From Collinsella sp. (GTDB taxonomy: Bacteria; Actinomycetota; Coriobacteriia; Coriobacteriales; Coriobacteriaceae), in the NCBI GenBank assembly GCA_019425045.1, contig JAHYYI010000002.1, forward strand, positions 110,157-160,973: a DNA stretch of 50,817 nt, read 5' to 3'. The notes beneath the pieces were generated by a model. It worked only from the letters and a program-made list of their open reading frames with translations. It made no database searches and was not told the origin of the DNA. The position numbers and the translations under genes were made by a program. How positions within the stretch are numbered: position 1 is the first letter of the stretch; every line of letters starts with the position of its first letter. Positions 40,423-49,501 of the stretch are shown in pieces.

Positions 40423-42218
40423 CAAATGATGAGCGCCGCTTACGCCGAAAGGCATTAGTCACCGTGGCTATCTGCGTTGTGGCCAGCGCTGCTTTGTTGG
40501 GTCTGCTGTATGTGGTCGGCACGCATCGCTGTCTCGATAAAACGCTTGGGTTTGGCCAGGAAACCATGGTGTTTTTAAAAAACGCCTGCGAAAAATATGA
40601 CCGATATGAACAGGGAAGAAAAACCGAGGCGACGCACAATTTGGATGCCGCGCTCGAGTCGTTTGCGACGTTCTTGCCACCTGATCACGTTGAAGTCAAC
40701 GATGACCTCGTCGAGGAGTACGTCCATACCGAGCACCTTTCGGGAATGTTGGTCATGGACGCCGACGGTCATATGGCCGCTCATTACGATATCGACGGTC
40801 GCGATCCGCTGATGCTATGGCGAGAGGAGCTTGCCTGTTCGTCGGTCGCATCGATGTACCGAGGCTCCAAGGCGTCCTACTCGACGGTCGTTGAGCGTCG
40901 AGATGTCGACTTTGCCGTGAGTGTTGTTCCGTACGGTGATGGCGTAGCGCTGGGGTATCGATCGCTTGCGCCCGAGCCCGCCGATGATTATTCGTATACG
41001 ATCGCCGACGTGCTCGTGAACAACACATTCCATCAGAGCCCAACGGTGTTCGTGATGCGCGATGCACAAATCGTTTCTTCAAACGATTCGACCGTCGATA
41101 TAACTCTCGCCCGGCTTCTTGCCGATAGCGGAATTGATTGGAAAGACGAAGGCTTATCACGTGTCGAATATCGGGGAAGTACCTGGTATGCCGTGCGTGC
41201 GGCGTATAAGGACTATCGCCTGTTTGCGCTCTATTCCAAATCTGAGGTCATGTCGGGCAGGATTTCATTTATCACTGCCGGCGTACTGGCGTTCCTGGTG
41301 TTTTTGGTTGTAGTGCTGTTGGTGCGTATCGTCGCCGATCGTCGCAATTTGGCCGAAAAGGACAAGCAGCTCGGCATCATCAATGCCATCAGTTCCACGT
41401 ATGAGTCGACCCTCCTGTTGCATCTCGACACGCTTGAGATCGAGGGGATTAACATGTCGCCATCGGTGGCGAAGATATTTGCCGAGCACTCCGAGGCATA
41501 TGACTTTTTTGCAACGGTTTGCCGAGACATTGTGAGTCCCGAAAGTCGCGAGGCGGTCATGGAGCTCTTAGATATAAAGACGCTTCGGGATCGTATGGAG
41601 GGCGTGCCGTACTTGGATGCCGAGGTACGAGACTGCCGAGGTACGTGGTATTCGCTGCAGGTTGTTCCACAGCGCCGCGATGAGCGGGGTCGACTGGAAT
41701 CGGTCGTCGTGGCAACGCATAACATCTCGATGACAAAGCGCGCCGAGAAGCTTTCTTTCCAGGACAAGCTGACGGGACTTCGCAATAGAAATTACCTTGA
41801 GTCCCTTGGCGACGACCTGGTGAACGAGTCCCTGCCCGTGAGTGTGATCATGATGGACTGCAATTTCCTCAAGCGTACCAACGATCTCTACGGTCACGAA
41901 ATGGGCGATGAGCTGCTACGGCGTACGGCGTCTGTATTGAGGCGGGCGGCAGGCGAGAAATATGTGCCTATGCGCATTGGTGGCGACGAGTTCTTGCTGA
42001 TTTGCCCTCACACCGATCACGAATCCGCATGTGAAGTAGTGCAAGATCTTCGCCTCAGCCTTGCTGCTGCGAGCGATGAGGTGCTGACAGTCAGTGCGTC
42101 GTTTGGCGTCGCGACGGCAGAGGCACCCGGTTATACACTGACCGAGATTTACCACATCGCTGACCACAACATGTATCAAGAGAAACGAAAAGTCCACGCT
42201 CGGGAAGCAGATTGCTAG
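40419..42218 (+). CDS. Membrane diguanylate cyclase (GGDEF) with external sensor domain
   Basis: 599 residues. TM helices at about 12-35 and 278-303 enclose an about 240-residue external sensor region (Cache-like size; not confidently assigned). A PAS-like cytosolic segment (about 310-440) leads to a GGDEF domain: DKLTGLRNRN, MDCNFLKRTNDLYGH and the intact active site RIGGDEF (about 519-525), so it should make c-di-GMP from GTP. No RxxD inhibitory site is visible five residues before the motif. It is coupled to the binding-protein gene by an ATGA overlap, a likely two-part receptor. Confidence 0.9.
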   Translation: MTNDERRLRRKALVTVAICVVASAALLGLLYVVGTHRCLDKTLGFGQETMVFLKNACEKYDRYEQGRKTEATHNLDAALESFATFLPPDHVEVNDDLVEEYVHTEHLSGMLVMDADGHMAAHYDIDGRDPLMLWREELACSSVASMYRGSKASYSTVVERRDVDFAVSVVPYGDGVALGYRSLAPEPADDYSYTIADVLVNNTFHQSPTVFVMRDAQIVSSNDSTVDITLARLLADSGIDWKDEGLSRVEYRGSTWYAVRAAYKDYRLFALYSKSEVMSGRISFITAGVLAFLVFLVVVLLVRIVADRRNLAEKDKQLGIINAISSTYESTLLLHLDTLEIEGINMSPSVAKIFAEHSEAYDFFATVCRDIVSPESREAVMELLDIKTLRDRMEGVPYLDAEVRDCRGTWYSLQVVPQRRDERGRLESVVVATHNISMTKRAEKLSFQDKLTGLRNRNYLESLGDDLVNESLPVSVIMMDCNFLKRTNDLYGHEMGDELLRRTASVLRRAAGEKYVPMRIGGDEFLLICPHTDHESACEVVQDLRLSLAAASDEVLTVSASFGVATAEAPGYTLTEIYHIADHNMYQEKRKVHAREADC

Positions 42219-42331
42219 TATTGCTGTTGCCGGTTTGCGCATTGGGGAATGTTGAATCGGTGCCCGCGATACTTTATCGGTTCGGACGGGGATAATAGAC
42301 GTCTGAAATTGCTTTACGAGAGGGGAACGCA

Positions 42332-42595
42332 ATGATTAGTTTTGATTACAAGCCTCAGGGCGTATGCGCTCGCAATATCCACCTTGACCTGTCCGATGAC
42401 GGCAACAAGGTGGTGGGCGTCGAGTTTACCGGTGGCTGCAACGGCAATCTCAAGGCTATCTCTAAGCTGGTCGAGGGTGCTCCTGCCGATCGTGTAATCG
42501 AGGTTCTCGCTGGTAATACCTGCGGTATGAAAAAGACCTCCTGCGCCGACCAGCTTACACGCGCTATCGAGGCCGCTCGCGCCGAGATCGCCTAA
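42332..42595 (+). CDS. TSCPD-domain protein (TIGR03905-like)
   Basis: 87 residues: VCARNIHLDL, VGVEFTGGCNGNLKAISKLVEG, GNTCGMKKTSCADQLTRAI. This is the small stand-alone TSCPD domain, related to a domain at the end of some ribonucleotide reductases; conserved cysteines suggest metal or redox binding. Function unknown. The stop TAA overlaps the next ATG (TAATG), so it is coupled to the Tat lipoprotein gene. Confidence 0.85.
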   Translation: MISFDYKPQGVCARNIHLDLSDDGNKVVGVEFTGGCNGNLKAISKLVEGAPADRVIEVLAGNTCGMKKTSCADQLTRAIEAARAEIA

Positions 42596-43806
42596 TGGGT
42601 ATCGCCGACCACGTCAAGAACGGAATATCGCGCCGCGGCTTTGTGCTCGGAGGGGCTGCCGCGGGCGCTGCCACAGTGCTTGCCGGATGCTCGAAAAAAA
42701 CGGGCACCAGCGATGATGCCGCCGGCGAGCCGCAGGTTATCAAGGACGATTCGAAGATTGTCTCGATCACTGATGAGTACGAAGCTGTTGATATCGATCT
42801 TGAGCCGGCGGCGTCGTGGACGCTGCCTCTGGGTACGCTGCTGTACTACTGCGACGGCGATTACGCCGCGGCGATGATGGCGCCTGCTTCTGCCCTGCAT
42901 GCCAATACGCTTGGTATGCTCAACCTGGGCGATGGTTCGCTTACCACATTAATCGAGGATCCTATCGAGGGCACGGGATATGCATTTTACGATGTCCGTG
43001 CCGGCGATGGCGTGTTTGCGTGGGTCGAGATGAACTTTGCCAATTCATCGTGGAAGCTCTACGCTCAAAATCTGTCGGGCGCTTCGCTCTCTGGCGACGT
43101 GGTTGAGCTCGATCGGGGTGGCAAGGACTATGATCCGCCACTGTTTACGGCGTTCGGGTCATCAGTCATCTGGTATAAAATGCCTTCGGCAGGCGGCAAT
43201 AAAACGAGTAGTGATTCGTTTTGCTATCGTCGCTCGCTTGATGAATCCAAGGCCGAGACAATTTGGAAATCGACGGGCCGCTTTGCATCGGCCCCGCGTG
43301 CGAGCGACGGCATTTTGACCATCTCGCCGCGTGTCCGCAACGACGAAGGCGTCTACTACGGCATAACGGCAATCGATCTGACCGACGGCAACAACACCAA
43401 ACGTGCCCAGCTAGTTCTTCCCTCGTCAGTCTCGCCTTTCGAGGCCGTATATATGGGCGATACCTTCGTGTTTTCTATCGAGGCGACCTATAGTGGCGTG
43501 GGCAGCTTGGGCAACATGGGCACGTATATCGGTAATGAGGGAGGGCCATACCTCTTCCTGTCACGCGAACCGCTCGCATGTGCGGCTGGCAAGAAGAATA
43601 AATACCTTGTTAAGGTGCAGGCATCGCATTTCCTGATCGACACCTCTGCCAAGACCTATGGCTCGCTGCTGTCGCCCGACCGCGCTTTGGAGTATGGCGA
43701 TTATCCAGCTACGGCGGGAAAATCGGACTCATTCCTTACGTACGCCACGGTGCGCAACAGCCAGGGTATACCCGAGACGGTCACCGCACGCCTATTCTCT
43801 CTTTAA
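42595..43806 (+). CDS. Tat-exported lipoprotein, unknown function
   Basis: 403 residues. The twin-arginine motif SRRGFVLGG (about 12-20) is followed by a hydrophobic segment and a lipobox VLAGC (Cys32), so it is probably exported folded by Tat and lipid-anchored. The mature part is built of repeated beta strands (WTLPLGTLLYYCDGD, GVFAWVEMN, VIWYKMPSAG, GILTISPRV), like a beta-propeller. No enzymatic motif seen. It overlaps the TSCPD gene by one base. Confidence 0.8.
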   Translation: MGIADHVKNGISRRGFVLGGAAAGAATVLAGCSKKTGTSDDAAGEPQVIKDDSKIVSITDEYEAVDIDLEPAASWTLPLGTLLYYCDGDYAAAMMAPASALHANTLGMLNLGDGSLTTLIEDPIEGTGYAFYDVRAGDGVFAWVEMNFANSSWKLYAQNLSGASLSGDVVELDRGGKDYDPPLFTAFGSSVIWYKMPSAGGNKTSSDSFCYRRSLDESKAETIWKSTGRFASAPRASDGILTISPRVRNDEGVYYGITAIDLTDGNNTKRAQLVLPSSVSPFEAVYMGDTFVFSIEATYSGVGSLGNMGTYIGNEGGPYLFLSREPLACAAGKKNKYLVKVQASHFLIDTSAKTYGSLLSPDRALEYGDYPATAGKSDSFLTYATVRNSQGIPETVTARLFSL

Positions 43807-43960
43807 GCTTAGAGGGGTTAAAAAGGCGCCAACAGGGGAATAAACGCGTTGTAATTGTGAGTACCGCCCGCCGAGCTGCCGCGTCATAGTGGCATCCGGC
43901 GGGCTCAGGTGCGTTAAAATGGGCTTGTTCTTAGCTGATTGAGACAGGGGGGGCCGTGTT

Positions 43961-44683
43961 ATGGCTTCAGATGCAAAAAAGATTCTGCTGGTCGAGGATG
44001 AGAAGGCAATCCGTGACGCCGTCGCTGCCTATCTCGAGCGCGAAGGCTACTGGGTTGTGGGTGTCGGCGACGGCCAGTCCGCGATCGAGGAGTTCGAGAA
44101 GCATCAGTTTGACCTGGTCGTGCTCGACCTTATGCTCCCCAAGATCCCCGGCGAGCGCGTTTGCCGCACCATTCGCGATACCTCGGATGTCCCCATCATC
44201 ATGCTGACTGCCAAGGGCGAGATCGAGGACCGTATTATCGGTCTTGAGCTCGGCGCCGACGACTATCTGATTAAGCCGTTCTCGCCGCGCGAGCTTGTCG
44301 CGCGCGTTCGCGCTCTGTTCCGCCGTGCCCATCAGGCCGACGAGCCAGCCGTCGAGGTACTCGACTTCGGCGATCTGGTCATCGATATCTCGGGCCACAA
44401 GATTTTGGTCGAGGGCAAGGAAGTCGACCTGACGGCTTCCGAGTTTAAGCTGCTCACCACGCTTGCCCGTCACCCCGGTCGCGTCTACAACCGCATGGAG
44501 CTGGTCGAGAAGGTGCTCGGCTACGACTTTGAGGGCTATGAGCGCACCATCGATAGCCACGTGAAGAACCTTCGCGCCAAGCTGGGCGATGATCCCAAGA
44601 AGCCCAAGTGGCTCTACACCGTCCACGGTGTCGGCTATCGCTTCGAGGCTCCGGCCAAGACCGATAAGTCGGACGAGAAATAG
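43961..44683 (+). CDS. OmpR-family response regulator
   Basis: 240 residues. Receiver domain with acidic pocket VEDE (about 11-14), phospho-acceptor Asp in VVLDLMLP (about D55), T in LTAKG and K in LIKPF. The C-terminal winged-helix DNA-binding domain (about 130-235) ends in the typical YTVHGVGYRFE. It is followed 11 bases later by its histidine kinase. It resembles PhoP/PhoB-like regulators but the target is not visible. An imperfect hairpin with CCCGCC/GGCGGG arms lies in the leader (about 43868-43902). Confidence 0.95.
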   Translation: MASDAKKILLVEDEKAIRDAVAAYLEREGYWVVGVGDGQSAIEEFEKHQFDLVVLDLMLPKIPGERVCRTIRDTSDVPIIMLTAKGEIEDRIIGLELGADDYLIKPFSPRELVARVRALFRRAHQADEPAVEVLDFGDLVIDISGHKILVEGKEVDLTASEFKLLTTLARHPGRVYNRMELVEKVLGYDFEGYERTIDSHVKNLRAKLGDDPKKPKWLYTVHGVGYRFEAPAKTDKSDEK

Positions 44684-44694
44684 GGAAATCACAT

Positions 44695-46260
44695 ATGACA
44701 CCTGCGCGCTTTGAAATCGGGCAAAAGCATAAGCAGGAGAACGAGGCGGGTTCCAAGGCTAGTTGGAACACGCCTCGTTCCGATTCACGGCCAACGATGA
44801 GCTATCCCTCACGCATGGCCCTGGCTTTTGCCCTGACATCGCTCATGACGGTACTGGTGCTGGTGGGCGTTGTCTCCGTTGTGTGGGGCACGGTTTTTAC
44901 GGATTACACGCGCTCCAATATTGTCGAAATCGCCAATTCCGCAGCCGAAAAGTTGGCAACGTCATATAAGGAAAACGGTTCTTGGACCGCGGGGGAGTTG
45001 CGTGCGGTCGCGACATCGAGCTTGGTGTCCGACGATCTTGGCATGCAGGTTGTCAATAAAAAGGGCGTCATCGTCTACGACGACTCGTGGCCCTCGGCAA
45101 GCGCTACTGCCGATGTGCGCGAAAATCAGGCGACGACCGACGGTACGAGCGGAAAGAAGGCATCGCACAGCCCAGTCTCGTCTGCTCCCACCGATTCCAA
45201 TAGTGTTGCCAACGTTGAGATCGTGACGTCCTCCGGCGAGCACGTGGGTCAGGTCAAATTGTGGGCGATTGGCTCCGATGCCCTGCTCACCAAGGCAGAC
45301 TCAGCATTCAGAGAGAAGACCTTTAACGCCATGGCCCTTGCCGCGGTTGTGGCCGTCTGCATCTCGGTCGTTATCGGAGCGCTCATGTCGCGCATGCTCA
45401 CCAAGCCGATTCATCGTATTACCAGCACGGCCAAACAAATTCGCGATGGCGATTTGTCCGCTCGCACGGGCTTGCGCGGCGATGACGAAATCGATCAGCT
45501 GGGTGAGACCTTTGACGAGATGGCCACTTCGCTCGAGAAGGACATGAAACACGAAAAGCGCCTGACCTCTGATGTTGCTCACGAGCTGCGCACGCCGCTC
45601 ATGGCCATGCTTGCAACGGTCGAGGCCATGCAAGACGGTGTGTATCCCACCGACGACGAACACCTGGAGACAGTCGCATCCGAGACTCGTCGTCTGGCCC
45701 GTCTGGTGCAGCAGATGCTCGACCTGTCGCGCATGGAAAACAGTACCGCGCCGCTCAACCTGGAGCCGGTGGATATGGTGCCGTTTGTGCGTTCGATTGT
45801 GAATGGCCAGGAGCGCCTGTTTGCCGACCGTGACCTGCGTTTGCGCTTTGCGGATGAGACGCAGGGCCACGATGACGTTGTCGAGGCAGATCCCGACATG
45901 ATCACGCAATGCGTTATTAACCTCATGAGCAACGCCATGCGTTACACCCCCGAGGGGGGTTGGGTCGTGGTGTCGGTGCTCAGCGACCGCAAGCACGTCG
46001 ATATCGCGGTTTCGGATACGGGCATCGGTATCGCCAAGGACGATCTGTCGCGCATCTTCGGTCGTTTTTGGCGCGCCGATGCCAGCCGCGCCCGCGAAGC
46101 TGGCGGCCTGGGCGTTGGCCTCGCCGTGACCAAGCAGATCGTCGAGCGTCACCATGGATACATATCCGTGGAGTCGGAGCTTGGAAAGGGTACGACTTTT
46201 ACAATTCATCTGCCCCGCGAGCACACGGCGGACGCGGCATCTACTACAATGGAGCACTAG
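44695..46260 (+). CDS. Sensor histidine kinase
   Basis: 521 residues. A hydrophilic N-terminal 40 residues, TM1 (about 42-65), an extracellular sensor region with a Ser/Thr-rich stretch, TM2 (about 206-228) and a HAMP linker (SRMLTKPIHRI). Then HisKA with phospho-histidine in SDVAHELRTPL (about H296), and HATPase boxes N (NLMSNAMRYTPEGG), G1 (SDTGIGI), F (RIFGRFWRAD) and G2 (GGLGVGL). All catalytic motifs are present. It pairs with the upstream regulator. Confidence 0.95.
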   Translation: MTPARFEIGQKHKQENEAGSKASWNTPRSDSRPTMSYPSRMALAFALTSLMTVLVLVGVVSVVWGTVFTDYTRSNIVEIANSAAEKLATSYKENGSWTAGELRAVATSSLVSDDLGMQVVNKKGVIVYDDSWPSASATADVRENQATTDGTSGKKASHSPVSSAPTDSNSVANVEIVTSSGEHVGQVKLWAIGSDALLTKADSAFREKTFNAMALAAVVAVCISVVIGALMSRMLTKPIHRITSTAKQIRDGDLSARTGLRGDDEIDQLGETFDEMATSLEKDMKHEKRLTSDVAHELRTPLMAMLATVEAMQDGVYPTDDEHLETVASETRRLARLVQQMLDLSRMENSTAPLNLEPVDMVPFVRSIVNGQERLFADRDLRLRFADETQGHDDVVEADPDMITQCVINLMSNAMRYTPEGGWVVVSVLSDRKHVDIAVSDTGIGIAKDDLSRIFGRFWRADASRAREAGGLGVGLAVTKQIVERHHGYISVESELGKGTTFTIHLPREHTADAASTTMEH

Positions 46261-46318
46261 CTTTTCGCTATTCGGTGAAGGAGGGGCCGCGTCCCTGCCG
46301 CTCCGAGTTTGCGAAAAC

Positions 46319-46345
46319 ATGCGGGAGAGAGCCCGCATTTCTGTC
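46319..46345 (+). terminator. Hairpin between kinase gene and purC
   Basis: 7-bp stem ATGCGGG/CCCGCAT (46319-46325, 46332-46338) followed by TTTCTGT. Weak terminator or attenuator. Confidence 0.5.
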
Positions 46346-46369
46346 GTATTTAGGTAAGGAGTGACTCAC

Positions 46370-47257
46370 GTGACAACGATGGAGCGTCGTCCGGATTCCC
46401 GTGGCAAGGTTCGTGATATTTACGATGCCGGTGAAAACCTGCTGATGGTCGCCACCGACCGCATTTCTGCGTTCGACTTTATTCTCCCCGACGAGATTCC
46501 GTTTAAGGGAGAGGTGCTCAACCGCATCTCGGCATTCTGGTTTGATAAGTTTGCCGACATCGTCCCCAACCATCTCGTTTCCATCGACCCGGCGGATTTC
46601 CCCGAGGAGTTTGCCGAGTATCGTGACTACCTCGCAGGCCGCGCCATGCTGGTCAAGAAGGCCCAGACGATTCCTATCGAGTGCATCGTCCGCGGCTATC
46701 TGACCGGTTCGGGCAAGAAGACCTATGACGAGAACGGCACCGTCTGCGGCATCCAGCTGCCTGAGGGTCTAACCGAGGCCTCCAAGCTCCCCGAGCCGCT
46801 GTTCACGCCGTCCACGAAGGCCGAGATCGGTGACCACGACGAGAACATCTCGTTCGAGCGTTGCTGCGAGATCGTGGGCGAGGACATCGCCACGCAGATT
46901 CGCGACCTTTCCCTCAAGATCTACAAGGCTGCCGCCGAGTATGCAGCGACCCGTGGCATCATCATCGCCGACACTAAGTTTGAGTTTGGTGTCATCGATG
47001 GCAAGGTCACGCTGATCGACGAGTGTCTCACGCCCGACTCCAGCCGTTTCTGGCCTGCCGCCAGCTACGAGGAGGGCAAGATTCAGCCCAGCTACGACAA
47101 ACAATTCGTCCGCAATTGGCTCAAAGCTAACTGGGATATGACGGGGGAGACCCCGCACCTGCCCGCCGAGGTCATCGATGGCACGTCCGAGCGCTATCGC
47201 GAGGCCTTCCAGATCATCACGGGCTCCCAGTTCACAAGTATGAAGGAGAACGCATAA
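46370..47257 (+). CDS. purC: SAICAR synthetase
   Basis: 295 residues from the GTG at 46370, with AAGGAG eight bases upstream; the GTG at 46361 overlaps that site. PurC joins aspartate to CAIR in purine synthesis. Motifs include GKVRDIYD (ATP loop), DRISAFDF, VRGYLTGSG, and the signature IIIADTKFEFG with IDECLTPDSSRFWP. It supplies SAICAR to PurB encoded 7 kb upstream. The downstream membrane-protein gene begins immediately after its stop (GTG at 47258). Confidence 0.97.
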   Translation: MTTMERRPDSRGKVRDIYDAGENLLMVATDRISAFDFILPDEIPFKGEVLNRISAFWFDKFADIVPNHLVSIDPADFPEEFAEYRDYLAGRAMLVKKAQTIPIECIVRGYLTGSGKKTYDENGTVCGIQLPEGLTEASKLPEPLFTPSTKAEIGDHDENISFERCCEIVGEDIATQIRDLSLKIYKAAAEYAATRGIIIADTKFEFGVIDGKVTLIDECLTPDSSRFWPAASYEEGKIQPSYDKQFVRNWLKANWDMTGETPHLPAEVIDGTSERYREAFQIITGSQFTSMKENA

Positions 47258-47833
47258 GTGAGTACCCGTAGCGCCACGAACAAGCGCACGCAATCCCACG
47301 AAGTTACCGGGGTTGCGCGCAAGTCCGCCGCATCTGCTAAGCCCGCCCGTCAGGCAGCGAGCTCTGTCCGCGTCGTGCCAGCTTCGTCTAAAGCTCGCCG
47401 CAAAGAGCTCGAGAAGGGCGAGAACCTCGAGGGCCTCTCTAAAGAGGAGAAGCGCGCCCGCAAGGCCAAACAGCGTGCTCGCGAGGATCGTATCTACACG
47501 GTGTCGAATATCCTTCTCAAGCAGGATGAGGACTACACCAAGCGCCGTCGTATCTGGTGGGCCGTGCTCGCCATCGGCATGGTACTCGTCGTGGCCATTT
47601 GGGCTTCGCTGTACTTCGCTCCCGCTGGCATGGTGTCCAGCCCTGTCCAGATGGTCGGCATCGTTTTGTCCTATGTCATCATTCTGGGTGACTTTATCTA
47701 CGACTTCGTTCGTATTCGTCCCCTGCGCAACATGTACCGCACGCAGGCCGAGGGCATGTCCGAGAACAAGCTCAACGCTCTTATTGAGCGCGCGGCTGCC
47801 GAGGAGGACAAGAAGGACTCCAAGAAGAAGTAG
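47258..47833 (+). CDS. Membrane protein with basic N-terminus (DUF3043-like)
   Basis: 191 residues; GTG start abutting the purC stop, with AAGGAG nine bases upstream inside purC. About 95 residues rich in Lys, Arg, Ala and Glu, including the helix LSKEEKRARKAKQRARED, are followed by two hydrophobic segments (about 101-119 and 127-147) and a charged tail ending DKKDSKKK. The layout resembles actinobacterial DUF3043 proteins, but that is tentative. Translation is probably coupled to purC; a terminator follows. Confidence 0.65.
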   Translation: MSTRSATNKRTQSHEVTGVARKSAASAKPARQAASSVRVVPASSKARRKELEKGENLEGLSKEEKRARKAKQRAREDRIYTVSNILLKQDEDYTKRRRIWWAVLAIGMVLVVAIWASLYFAPAGMVSSPVQMVGIVLSYVIILGDFIYDFVRIRPLRNMYRTQAEGMSENKLNALIERAAAEEDKKDSKKK

Positions 47834-47863
47834 CGTTTGTATCCATACATATCGCTAAGATAT

Positions 47864-47894
47864 AAGGCGCGTCGTTTTTGCGGCGCGCCTTTTT
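47864..47894 (+). terminator. Terminator after the purC operon
   Basis: 11-bp stem AAGGCGCGTCG/CGGCGCGCCTT with a T-rich loop, then five T. Confidence 0.9.
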
Positions 47895-47922
47895 ACTGTT
47901 CTATAGATAGATGGAGTGGCAC

Positions 47923-49203
47923 ATGATTCGAGCTGCCCTGACGGTCGAAGAGGCTCTGGAGGGCATGAAGGCCCTGGAGCCCAAGATTAAAAACTATGCG
48001 CGACTGGTCGTCCGCAAGGGCGTAAACGTCAAACCCGGCCAGGAGGTTGTCGTTCAGTCTCCGGTCGAGTGCGCGCCTTTTGCCCGCGTGGTGGTCGCGG
48101 AGGCTTATGACGCCGGCGCTGGCCACGTGACGGTCATTTGGGCCGATGATGCCGTGACGAGGCTCACGTACGAGCATGTCGATAAAAGCTATTTTGAGCA
48201 GACGCCCGAGTGGAAGCGCCTGCAGTTGGATTCCCTGGCCCAGGACGGTGCCTGCTTTATCTTTATCGAGGGTGCGGACCCTGCGGCTCTCAAGGGTATC
48301 GATCCCGCCAAGCCCGCCGCGGCTTCCAAGGCAAGGAATACGCAGTGCAAGGTCTTCCGCCGTGGGCTGGACTACAACATCAACCCGTGGTGCATCGCCG
48401 GCGCGCCGGTCGTTGCCTGGGCTCGCGAGGTGTTCCCGGGAGACGCCGATGAGGTTGCAATCTATAAGCTGTGGAATGCGATTCTGCACACCGCTCGTGC
48501 CGATGGCCAGGACCCGGAGAGCGACTGGGAGCTTCATGACGCGGCGTTCGAAAAGAACCTGCGTTTCCTGAACGACAATCGTTTTGACCGCCTGCATTAC
48601 ATCGCGGCAAATGGAACCGATCTGACGATTGGCATGACGAAGGGTCACGAGTGGGCCGGCGGCAAGGGCAAGACGCCCGATGGGCACCCCTTCTTCCCCA
48701 ACATTCCCACCGAGGAAGTCTTCACCTCGCCTGATCGTATGCGCGCCGACGGTATCGTGCACTCGGCCATGCCGCTCATTCACCACGGGAACAAGGTTGA
48801 CGATTTTTGGATTAAGTTCGAGGCCGGCCGCGTAGTGGACTACGATGCCCGCGTGGGTAAGGCGACGCTTGCGAGCATTATTGACACCGACGAAGGTGCC
48901 GCTCATCTGGGCGAGGTCGCGCTCATTTCCAAGAACACGCCGATCCGCGAAAGTGGCGTTCTGTTCTACGATACGCTCTATGACGAGAACGCCAGCTGCC
49001 ACCTTGCGCTGGGTGTCGGCTTCCCCGAGTGCATCGAGGGCGGGTATGACATGTCCAAGGAGGAGCTCCTGGAGCATGGTGTTAACGTCTCGAGCACGCA
49101 CGTCGATTTTATGATCGGCACGGACGACATCGATATTACGGGCATTACGCCTGATGGACGTGAAGTTGTGATTTTCCAGAACGGCCAATGGAGTTGGGAA
49201 TAG
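47923..49203 (+). CDS. M29-family metallo-aminopeptidase
   Basis: 426 residues from the ATG at 47923 (GGAG six bases upstream); an ATG four codons earlier overlaps this site. Members (AmpS/PepS/aminopeptidase T) are dimeric, two-metal, broad-specificity cytosolic aminopeptidases. Metal-site segments are present: NIPTEEVFTSPD, ENASCHLALG and SSTHVDFMIG. N-terminal KGVNVKPGQEVVV is typical of the family. Likely role: peptide turnover. The last codons carry the tRNA-Lys promoter. Confidence 0.95.
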   Translation: MIRAALTVEEALEGMKALEPKIKNYARLVVRKGVNVKPGQEVVVQSPVECAPFARVVVAEAYDAGAGHVTVIWADDAVTRLTYEHVDKSYFEQTPEWKRLQLDSLAQDGACFIFIEGADPAALKGIDPAKPAAASKARNTQCKVFRRGLDYNINPWCIAGAPVVAWAREVFPGDADEVAIYKLWNAILHTARADGQDPESDWELHDAAFEKNLRFLNDNRFDRLHYIAANGTDLTIGMTKGHEWAGGKGKTPDGHPFFPNIPTEEVFTSPDRMRADGIVHSAMPLIHHGNKVDDFWIKFEAGRVVDYDARVGKATLASIIDTDEGAAHLGEVALISKNTPIRESGVLFYDTLYDENASCHLALGVGFPECIEGGYDMSKEELLEHGVNVSSTHVDFMIGTDDIDITGITPDGREVVIFQNGQWSWE

Positions 49204-49222
49204 TCCCAGACCGTGGTACAAT
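49194..49222 (+). promoter_or_regulatory. Promoter of tRNA-Lys
   Basis: TTGGGA (49194-49199, inside the end of the aminopeptidase gene), 17-base spacer, TACAAT (49217-49222), nine bases before the tRNA. Confidence 0.75.
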
Positions 49223-49231
49223 GCCACCCGC

Positions 49232-49307
49232 GGGCCGTTAGCTCAGCTGGCAGAGCAGGGGACTTTTAATCCCAAGGTCCAGGGTTCGAACCCCTGACGG
49301 CCCACCA
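49232..49307 (+). tRNA. tRNA-Lys (anticodon TTT)
   Basis: 76 bases. Acceptor GGGCCGT/ACGGCCC, discriminator A, encoded CCA, anticodon loop CTTTTAA, T-arm CAGGGTTCGAACCCCTG. Its 3' 19 bases recur at 49465-49483. Confidence 0.97.
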
Positions 49308-49318
49308 TGGAATAGAAA

Positions 49319-49348
49319 AGCGACTGGCGGATGCCGGCCGCTTTTTTT
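49319..49348 (+). terminator. Terminator of tRNA-Lys
   Basis: Imperfect 10-bp stem AGCGACTGGC/GCCGGCCGCT, GGAT loop, seven T. Confidence 0.8.
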
Positions 49349-49359
49349 GTTGCCGCGCC

Positions 49360-49483
49360 ACGGGTTCGAACCCGTCGGGGCGCGGAACTGAGTAAACGCG
49401 TGAGCGTTTGCCAGCGCAGCGCGCAAGGCACGAAGCGCCGCAGCGGCCGCCTGCGGAGCAGGCTGAACCCCTGACGGCCCACC
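49360..49483 (+). repeat. tRNA-associated structured element (Lys copy)
   Basis: It starts with a T-arm-like palindrome ACGGGTTCGAACCCGT (49360-49375). Stem-loop AAACGC-GTGA-GCGTTT (49394-49409), AGCGCAGCGCG, GCAAGG, GCGCCGCAGC and stem GCCTGC-GGA-GCAGGC (49449-49463) follow. It ends with GAACCCCTGACGGCCCACC (49465-49483), identical to the tRNA-Lys 3' end. GTCGGGG (49374-49380) can pair with CCCC-T-GAC near the end. Motif order equals that of the tRNA-Gly element. Confidence 0.75.
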
Positions 49484-49501
49484 CAAAGAAAGGAAAACAA
49501 A

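Noticed and set aside
47893..49227. 444-residue minus-strand frame over the M29 peptidase
   Set aside because: Antisense shadow of a clear metallopeptidase gene.
49360..49375. Pseudo-tRNA gene behind tRNA-Lys
   Set aside because: Only a T-arm-like palindrome is present; no D-arm or anticodon arm is found in the expected positions.
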